A DNA stretch of 64,000 nucleotides from Hortaea werneckii (taxonomy: Eukaryota; Ascomycota; Dothideomycetes; Mycosphaerellales; Teratosphaeriaceae), in assembly GCA_037044905.1 (NCBI GenBank), contig JBAOKB010000162.1:186001-250000 (forward strand), given 5' to 3'. The translations under genes and the position numbers were made by a program. Within the stretch, counting starts at the first letter, position 1; every line of letters starts with the position of its first letter. The notes under the pieces were generated by a model. That model ran no database searches, had not been told where the DNA came from, and saw only the letters and a list, made by a program, of their open reading frames with translations. Below are positions 55,932 through 64,000 of this stretch, piece by piece.

Positions 55932-57858
55932 ATGGGATCTATGGGAGAGCCAGAAGTTCCCTATGTGGATGTTCTCCTGGTTGGTGCTGGCTTTGCCTCT
56001 TATACACTGCTCAATAGGCTTCGCAGACTGGGTTTGAGCGTTTCAATATATGAGAAGGGCAGCGCAAGTGGCGGTATCTGGGTAAGCCAGGTTTCATGTC
56101 TGAGGTCTCACTATTTGCGCTGACGTGTGCAGCATTGGAACTGTTATCCAGGTGCCAGAGTCGACAGCGACACGCCAATTTATCAGCTCTTCGACAAGGA
56201 GCTTTGGGAGGATTTCACCTTCAAAGAACGATACGCCGGCTGGCCAGAGCTAAGGCGCTACTTCAAGCACATCGAGAAGAAGTGGGATGTCGAGAAGCAT
56301 GTGGAGTATCACAAGCATGTAGATGGCGCCAAATTCGACGAGAACAAGCACCAGTGGCTTGTCGACTGCAGTGACGGGAGTGAGATTTACTGTCGGTGGT
56401 TCATCCCATGTATTGGATTTGCGTCCAGACGCTACACTCCACCAGTGCCGGGTCTCAGCAACTTCCGGGGCGACGTGTACCACACTGCAGTCTGGCCGCA
56501 ACATGGCGTTAATCTCAAGGGCAAGCGCGTGGCACAGATTGGAACTGGTGCCAGCGGGATTCAGGTGGCTCAGGTAAGTATTTGGTCTCGTAGGCCACCA
56601 CAGTTGACATGTATCTTATTTGCTAATGATTGATTTGCTTGCAGGAAATTGGCGACAGCGTGAAACATTTGAGCCTGTTTATGCGTACCCCAAATTACTG
56701 TCTGCCGATGAATCAACGCAAGCTGGACCCGAATGAAGAAGAAAAGAAGAAGGCAAATGGAGATTACGAGAAGGCCTTCAATGACTGCCGCAAGACCTTT
56801 GCTGGCTTCACATACGACTTTGTCGATCGCAACACCTTCGATGACACCCCTGAACAACGCGAGAAATTCTTCCGTAAGACAGCTGGTTAACAAGCAAATT
56901 CGGTATTGTCACTAATGATCATTCTTCTAGACAAGCTCATGATAGAGGAAGGGGCTTCCGTTTCTGGCTCAACACCTACAAGGACATGCTATTCGACCAA
57001 GCTGCCAACGATGAGGCCTACAAGTTCTGGCGAAAGTCGGTCCTGAAGCGTATCAAAGACCCCGAGAAACAGCGACTCCTTGCCCCTGAAAACCCGCCAC
57101 ACCCCTGGGGTACCAAGCGGCCCTCACTAGAACAACGGTTCTACGAGGTCGTCGACCAGGACCACATAGACATTATCGATGTAAACGAGACGCCCATCGA
57201 GGACGTGACAGAGACGGGTCTAAAGACCAAGAACGGCCACATCGAGTTCGACGTACTGGTCCTTGCCACCGGCTTCGACAGCGTCACAGGCTCCCTCGCA
57301 CAACTCAACATCCAAGGCATCAACGGAGGCACCATCGCCGATCATTGGAAGAACGGACTAAAGACATCCATGGGCATTGCCATGCCCGAATTCCCGTAAG
57401 CCCCTAATCCTGACCCCTATCAACCAAACGAAAAAGTCACTAATCACTCTACAGCAACATGTTCTTCCTCTACGGGCCCCAAGCGCCAACAGCCTTCTCC
57501 AACGGCCCATCATGCACGCAATTCCAAGCCGAGTTCGTCGAAGAGCTCATCAAGCGTGCGGAAGCCGATGGAATCACGCGGATCGAAGCCACCCCAGCCT
57601 CCGAGGACGAGTGGACGAAGCGCATGCATGAGAAGTGGGATTGCACATTGTTCCCGCTAGCCAAGTCGTGGTATCAGGTATGGGTTTCCAGAGTCATCTT
57701 CCCATTGCTATGTAAGATGCTAACGGGATGCAGGGTGCGAATATCCAGGCCGTAGAGTCGAGCCGCTCAATTGGGCCGGTGGAATGGTCGATTATGTCGA
57801 CACTTTGCATAGGTCGCTGGATAACGATTACCAGAGTTGGCAGACGACCAGGGCATGA
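55932..57858 (+). CDS. Baeyer-Villiger-type flavin monooxygenase, two frameshifts
   Basis: The gene has six exons: 55932-56081, 56133-56573, 56645-56873, 56931-57395, 57455-57677 and 57734-57858, all GT-AG. The FAD motif is VLLVGAGFASYTLLNRLRRL, and GGIW|HWNCYPGARVDSDTPIYQ spans intron 1. The BVMO fingerprint is FRGDVYHTAVWP. The NADPH motif is VAQIGTGASGIQVAQ, and ATGFDSVTGSL and NMFFLYGPQAPTAFSNGP follow. The frame breaks near 56952 (a G missing from GGGG restores GGFRFWLNTYKDM) and near 57745 (a C missing from CC restores the tail ending QSWQTTRA). Members oxidise ketones to esters or N/S-hydroxylate substrates; the substrate here is unknown. No biosynthetic partners flank it. Confidence 0.9.
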
Positions 57859-58254
57859 GGTGGATTGTTCTTTGACAAGCAGCAAGGTGCGAAGGCGTAA
57901 CGATATGTTTTATAGGGTCAGCCATATTGTATATATGACGTATTTGAGTCGGTGTCAATCTTTTAGTTCAGGAGAAAGGTTACATGGAATTGTTTGTAAA
58001 GGCTGTCGTGAACGAATCAGATATTTTCATGGGTAGCTAAAGGTATCTGTTCTGCAAGCTATTGGTACATAATGCGTGCGCGCTGCGCGCTCGCTAGTTT
58101 AACTCGTTCCCTTTCTCCCTGGCCGAAGGCCTAATCATAAGCTATACCACTAGCGCCCTCGCTAAAAGCAACATATTCTCATAAAGATCAATAGCAAGAT
58201 GCATCGCTAGGTATCCGGTGCATGCAGCAAAGATGCTCATCGCGCAGGCAGGAA
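57859..58254. other. Convergent 3' region before SCC2
   Basis: The 396 bases include a small GC palindrome near 58075-58095 (GCGCGCTGCGCGC core) and AT-rich flanks. No gene was recognised. Confidence 0.5.
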
Positions 58255-61200
58255 CTAATCCCAGCCATCATGCATGAATGCCTCATCATCCAGCCTTGCC
58301 GAGCTGGACCTCCTCCCCGAAGGCCTACCCTTTTTACGTGGAGTGGCATTGCCACCGAGAGATTTCCTCTTCCTGCCTCTCCCACCTCCACTCGGAGGCA
58401 AAGAGCCACTCTTGTTGCTTGCGTCATCATTCGGAGTCTCGTAACCATTGTCACCATCGCCTTCTTGCTCCTCGTCTGTGCCAACCTTTACCTCGCTATC
58501 GACCGAGATCATCTCAACGAAAGCGCTGCATATCGCCTGCTCGCCTTCTTGGGTTGTATGTGCAGACGCGATCTGCAACATTTTCTGCAGGTAAGCCTCT
58601 GTCAGAGCCGGTGCTGTAGTCGATCGATTCGGCGCGCGGTTCGTGTCCTTTGCCGTGTTTTTCGCCTTGGTCATATGCTTCGCCATGTTCCAGACACTGC
58701 GCAGATAGGACCGCGTTTCCCAGATGAAGGAGCAGATTTGCGCCGCAACTGCGAGTTGATGAAGACGGTTAGGATCAAGGCGTGTCGCTGTAGGTTGACT
58801 AGGCATGACAGCCGCGACATCGTTCGCATTGCCGTTCAATCCGTTGGCCATGTCCACATGAAGGTCAAGTACCTCGGTTTCGATAGCCTGCGCTACAGCC
58901 GTGCCCGTGCCGCTGAAAACCTTCTCCATTGCTGTCAGGAGATGGACAATTTCTTCGACGCGATCGTATTCGAAGAATGCCAGGTTCTCGGTGCAGAAGC
59001 GTACGAACTCTCTGTGGTCGTCGCCTTTGCCTCCGGTTTCGAATGTCGCAAGATTGAAGTCTAGCCTTTGACACAGATTTGCAAGAAACTTCTTGCGCAC
59101 TTGCGCTTTTCCGCTCTTGAGGACCTCCCAAGTGAGCGACATTTTGGCGGCAGGCGGCTGTCCAGTGAAACCAGAGACTTTGCCAACGGTGTTTTTTTGG
59201 TACTCGTAAGCTTGATGGACAGCACGCATGTATTCCTTATCGAAGAGCGTCTCGTGCTTAGAGTGCATAGCCTTGTGCTCGACGAAAGCCATATTTGCAA
59301 TCGCAGTGTTTGGACATGTCTCGAGAGCGACCAGCGCCGGGCCACTTTCTTTGGGGTGCACAAGACCCTGGCGGTTGATACTGACAATCACCTTGGCTGC
59401 AATCAGTGACGTTTCGTCAATCGACTGCAAGGCCAGGCGCAGGATCTGAGGTAAAAAGCGCTGAGCTATCGAAGTCGAAGCGCCATCGTGATCAGTGGCA
59501 ACATAGGTACGACCCAGGCGCTCATTACCACTGGCCACTCCGCTTCCCAATGTAGGAGCATCTTGAGCGCCAGCATTTACTTCGTTAGCAGCCATGAAGC
59601 TCTCCAGACCGGACAAAAGCACTTCCTCAAGCGATGGCACTTGATCCTTGAATACTATGTCGAAGGCGTTCACCACATCTTGTCTCAGGAAGAGCTTTGG
59701 CCAAGCCTGGGCCAGCATACAGACACCATCTAGAGAACTTTCGCGGATTGGCAATGGATTTTTGGGGCTGGTGAACGGGCAAAGCAGCTCAGCAATAAGA
59801 CCTGAGACCGTGTTGCCCTTGTACCATGGGAACTGCCCTTTGAGGAGACCGATATGCTCGTCCAAGTCGCAAGCGTTGCCGAGATGCCCGGCGATGGCCA
59901 TGAGCTTGCAAGTCCTGCCCATACCCTGCGGTTGTGCTGAGAAGTCGACAGCACGGGCTCCGTATACACCCTTCAAAGCAGATGCAAGAAAGTTGACGAG
60001 GCGCTCAGTATTGTGGAGCAGGCCATCTATGGTCCAGAGGCATGGTATGACAACTTCTAGTTCGGGTTTTCGCAATTTCGAGACGCTTGCAAGTAGAGCT
60101 GTTTGCAGTTTCTGGAGGAAGTCGTTCTTCATCGTCGATAGATGCGGCATCACGTGGCGCAGAATGGTGATGGCAGAGCGATATACCTCTAGATCATCCT
60201 CTTTACTCAGGTTCTGGGTGTAGGGCTCCAGTCTCTCGAGCTGCGACGCGGTGAAGAGCTTAGGAGCTGATTTGGCAAAGACTGCCAAGCAGCAAAGTAT
60301 AGAAGACTGTTCCGGGGCCCCAGGAATTTCTGAATTGTCAATGATGCCGTCGAAAAGAACATGAACAAGCATTTTGCAGACACTAGCATGTGCAGAGGCT
60401 GACTTGGAGCGAAGAAGTTCACGGATCAGTGTCTCCATCACCGTCGCCGTAGCCTCGCCCGCTTCAGCTGTTTTGACCAGCAGGGCTGCCTGAGCGCTAA
60501 TCTTCATTTTGGCTTCCACAGCGCGCTGGCTGTCCAAGGCAAGGCCAATGTATGGTGTGAACCACACTTCCTCCATAGTCTGCCGGGCGAGTTGGCTCAC
60601 AGTCTCTTCCGTGTCCTCAAGCCGGGCAATGATGGCATCAGCGATGGCGGAGCGCAGCGTGAGCGAGTCGTTGCGAAGATAGATATCCTTGAGCATCTTC
60701 ATTGCACGTCTGCGAACTCCAGCAGCGGCGTCGAGGGTACGTGCGATGATTCGATCATAAGAGGCCTTGTCCAGAGACGGTCGCATGCCGATACAATCAG
60801 AAAGTAGCTTGAGAGCGGAATCCCTAACTAATGGCGACGAATCATTCATGCCGCGGAAGATGTGTTGAGGACATGAGCATTTCGGTCCAGAATTGATGGA
60901 TCCTTCTCGAGCAAAGCAGAAACGCTTCTGGAACTGCGACTCTTCACAGTAGAGTGTTCGCTGCTCATTGAATTCAGCAAGATGCTGAAAATCTTGTTGA
61001 GTGCTCTGCAGAGCCTTGAGCTGAGGGTTATCACGATCGATGCCAGGCGACCTTGGGCCGTCGAAGGTGTCTGGTAGTCTGCGTGCTCTTCCAGCCATGA
61101 TAGGTCCAGGATCATGTTGCACAGTTTGCTCTGCAGGTCGGCATGTGTGTACAGCGTCTCGCTGGAATCGGACCCTACAGAGCCTTCGCGACTGCTGCAA

Positions 61201-63802
61201 AGTAAAAACGCCCATTGCATGAGATGGTAACCTTGCGCTGATCGGAGTTGAGCGTCGCCTCGGTCTCTACTCAGCAGGTATTCGAGCACTACTCTGTAAG
61301 GTCCTTGGAACGAGACGAGCTGATCCAGCTCAATCTCGCCAGTCTCTTGTTGCTCAACAAGGCCACTCAGCTTCTTCCCTAGATCCGTGTCGGTTGCGTC
61401 TAAAGATCGTACTGCATTGCGTGCCGACTTCTGGAGTTCCAAAATGCCGGAGCCGACCATGCCTAGAAGCTCAAGTGCGAAGGTTCGCGAAGGCACTGGA
61501 CTTTTTGGGTTCTCGACAAAGCTGATCATGCGGAGGACTAGACTTCTCAGCAGCATCTCCGCGCTTGGCCAATCGCTTGAGCCGAGCACGTTCAAGAAGT
61601 CCTCTGTGAAGATGTCCAGTAGCTTGCGGTAAGGCTCGTCACTTGACTTGGACGTGTGCATCGCGCGCGACACTAACATGTCGACAATGTAAAACGCGTT
61701 GGACTGAGCTGCATCATGAAGTGGCCTCATGATTGAGGGCAACCCGTCTGGTCGTTTCGTAAGCTTTTTTGATGACACCTTGATATCCTCATCGTCCTCG
61801 TATTCGACATCTTCATCATCCTCGCTATCAGCTAGCTCATCCTTCTTCGTCCTCTTCAACAATGGCCCTGCTACGGCTGCCAGCCTTCTCGCCTCCGTGA
61901 GTCGCTGATGTCTGAACAAGCCGCATCAGCATAGCAGAGACTAGCTGTATAGGCTTAGCATCAGGCAGACGGTATTGTCTGGCACTTTGCTTGGTTGCCG
62001 GAAGCTTTTCTAGGGACGTCAGGATTTCGCTGAGTACAAAATGGCGTTGTTCGTGGTACTTGGCAAATATCTTGACCAGGACGTCCATTGCGCAACGGCG
62101 AAGCGTCTCAAAATTCTGGACGCCGACCGCGGAGTCACGATCATTCGTCGCATTTTCAGCAAATAGTAAGAGCTTGCAAAGATATTGGATATTTGACAGC
62201 GAACTGCCATCCAGATCGGACTTCGTCAGGAAATCACCGAGGGCCCGAAACCCTTTCGTAGAAGCCTGCAAAATCGACTGCAGCGGTTTGCGACTATTGG
62301 AAGCGATAGTAAATCTCGCATTAGTAGGGCTTTCATCATTCACTCCTTTCCCTTTTTGTCATGCGTGGATGGCCGATCTTCCACGACAGACATGATGCAC
62401 TCGTCGGTCACCTTGGTGAGTGCCTCAAGTATGCCCCTGAGCAAGTCTTCGGACTGCAACGCCTTGATGTGTGCACCCGCGGTCATGACACGCAAGAGCG
62501 TACGGGCGGCTGTCAGGCCGCGCTCCGCTACAGTGACCTTCCCCGTCCACTCAACAACGTCGGGCTCTGACCAATCTTCATCAATTCGAAGTCGGGTGCA
62601 TCCCGCAGCCCTAACAGCATTTTCGCAGAGACGCTGCACGCGAATCAAGCCATCAATTTCAACATCGTCAAGTCGGCCGTTTGCGATGACTTTTTGAAAG
62701 TTTGGGTCCAGCTTAATTTGCCACTCCTGCTCAAGAACGGGAACCGAACCATCTTCAGTGTCGCATATTGCGAAGATCGCGGAAGAGTCGCCCGAAAACG
62801 CCCCCGAAGTGTCGGGTTGTAGCTTATCTTCGGCTTCGAAGATCTCAAGCAAGAGCGATTGTAGATTTTGCACCGCCAGATCGCCCTTCTGCTTCTGATC
62901 TACACTGACAGATCGGTAGCCATGGACTAATTTGTCGTTCTTTTTGCTTGGCGTAGGATCCTGCGCATTGTAATGCGAATCTGCCTCAGACATGTAATGG
63001 TACTCAGCTCGTTGTGCTGGGGTCAGCTTCTCGGAGACAAGGACAGCTTGCAGTCGCGAACTTTGTGATCCTGACGGTGGGTGGTCTGGTTGAGGTGTGA
63101 CGTAGCCGTTGGTTTGCGGATCTGTTTGTCTCGGATATGACTGCGGGGTTGGTATTCTGACTTGGAGGTTCAATGCGAACACCGTCCGCTTTGCGTTTAG
63201 CCGGCGCCTTGACCTCTTCTTGCGTGAGGTAATGATAAGACACATCGGTGGAGCTGGAAACCATCCTTGCAAAGGGACTAAGTGGCGGCAGTTGTCGATT
63301 GGCGTGTGGAGTACTCTGATCGCTCGAATGATGCTTGCCCGGCATTTTGAACTTGAAGGTTGTCAAGCTGTCAGGATGAAGAAGTCTCTGTACGTCACGA
63401 ATTGTCTTTTTGCAACGCTCAGAAGCAACGCCAGCATTTGTCGCATTAGTATTGAGTTGGTCTAGCATCCGCTTCACATGAGCAACCTCTTGCTGTTCCG
63501 TGAATGCTGTTGGTGATGTTGAAGGCAGCGCAAGAGGTGGTGGTACAACATCTGAAAAAGCGACGTCAGTAAGTTGATTCAGATCAAGTTGCCGGTCTTG
63601 TCCTCAGCGATGTAGTGATGCTGTTGAAACGTGAAGGCTCACACATACCGGGACTGAAGGGAAAGACGGAATTGAACGGGGTGTAGGCCAAGGCTTCCTG
63701 GACTGTGGGAACCTGTAGTTCGTTTGCATTGTGATCGGTTCGGCTGTGGCCCTGGCCATAAAGGCCGTAGCCGTTTGATTGTTGATGACTATGATTATCC
63801 AT
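58255..63802 (-). CDS. SCC2: Cohesin loader subunit Scc2 (Nipped-B/Mis4, adherin), four frameshifts
   Basis: Exon 1 is 63802-63649 and exon 2 begins at 63551 (intron GTATGT...TTTTTCAG, 98 nt). The stop is at 58255, giving about 1,815 residues. Exon 2 is read in five successive frame blocks, with breaks near 63160, 62354 (an A5 run), between 61919 and 61837, and near 60870. The conserved HEAT-repeat blocks are in order: IMRPLHDAAQSNAFYIVDML, DSSPLVRDSALKLLSDCIGM, AAGVRRRAMKMLKDIYLRND and ALETCPNTAIANMAFVEHKA. The C-terminal tail is acidic, then basic with RGRKRKSLGG and a KKGRPSGR AT-hook-like motif. Scc2 with Scc4 loads cohesin onto chromatin and is essential in known fungi. The breaks are therefore most likely sequence errors. 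Confidence 0.9.
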
Positions 63803-64000
63803 GGCGATGCTTCCTCCTCTTCAGTCCTATGCTGTTATCGCTTGAGCTACCATCTTCCTCAGCCTCGTCCTGCGCCGTTTGCAGATGCAATGCGACTGTC
63901 TCTTAGGTTTCGAAGTTGTCCAAAGGCATGGTCGATGGCTGAAACGCTCGGAACTGGATCGCAAGGAGTCGTTGTTCGTTTCTTATCGGTTGCCAGTCCT
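63803..64000. other. Upstream region of SCC2 at the window edge
   Basis: The remaining 198 bases are 5' of the SCC2 ATG. No other feature was recognised. Confidence 0.45.

Noticed and set aside
55932..57858. Secondary-metabolite cluster around the monooxygenase
   Set aside because: Neighbours are an F-box-like gene, a gene-poor stretch and SCC2. No PKS, NRPS, terpene synthase or regulator is present.
58075..58165. tRNA-like or transposon-end signal near the GC palindrome
   Set aside because: No cloverleaf, B-box or terminal inverted repeat could be built; only a short GCGCG/CGCGC palindrome is present.
1..64000. tRNA genes, rRNA, CRISPR arrays and bacterial-style operons or riboswitches
   Set aside because: None seen, and bacterial systems are not expected in a fungal nuclear segment with spliceosomal introns.

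Overview
This is nuclear DNA of a filamentous ascomycete. The signs are short GT-AG introns (mostly 55-130 nt), compact monocistronic genes on both strands, moderately high GC coding sequence, and fungus-typical proteins: DCW1/DFG5-type GH76, a PIR/But2 wall protein, Dbp7, Asa1, Scc2, and an Asi-type membrane RING ligase. The overall character suggests a Dothideomycete or related Pezizomycotina, but placing it at class level is inference. I saw no rRNA, tRNA, CRISPR array or intact transposon.

Layout. 1-6 kb: the acidic tail of a gene cut by the window edge, a histidine phosphatase, a long gene-poor stretch with an (AT)18 tract, and a secreted PIR-like/But2 wall protein with tandem 55-residue repeats. 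6.9-14.5 kb: a catalase-like heme protein, a single-domain MetE-like protein, a GPI-anchored GH76 mannanase, a 35-nt poly-C tract and an unknown gene. 15.6-22 kb: cytochrome c oxidase subunit V, a polysaccharide deacetylase/PuuE-like enzyme, and a multi-pass membrane protein with a C-terminal RING finger. 22.3-31.2 kb: a Ufo1-like F-box protein with UIM motifs, the PP2A catalytic subunit, 1 kb of homopurine/homopolymer DNA, and a cyclopropane-fatty-acid-synthase-like methyltransferase. 32.5-44.3 kb: RNase H2 subunit C, a metal-dependent amidohydrolase, an F-box/Cys-cluster protein, ubiquitin E1 (UBA1), gamma-tubulin complex component GCP4, and a small 87-aa protein. 44.7-53.7 kb: Asa1, Dbp7, pantothenate synthetase, a PMP3/SNA-family proteolipid, exosome subunit Mtr3, and a small F-box-like acidic protein. 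53.8-63.8 kb: a 2-kb gene-poor stretch, a Baeyer-Villiger-type flavin monooxygenase, and the cohesin loader Scc2.

Most genes are unrelated housekeeping functions. Four belong to ubiquitin signalling (UBA1, Ufo1-like, Asi-like RING, F-box/Cys protein), but they are not contiguous. No biosynthetic cluster is evident around the monooxygenase.

The most striking property of the window is that eleven genes, several of them normally essential (SCC2, MTR3, PMP3-family, pantothenate synthetase), are interrupted by single-base frameshifts. Many of these lie in short homopolymers, while equally long neighbours (UBA1, GCP4, DBP7) are intact. I read these as sequence or assembly errors rather than mass pseudogenisation, so the affected genes are annotated as CDS with the breaks located.
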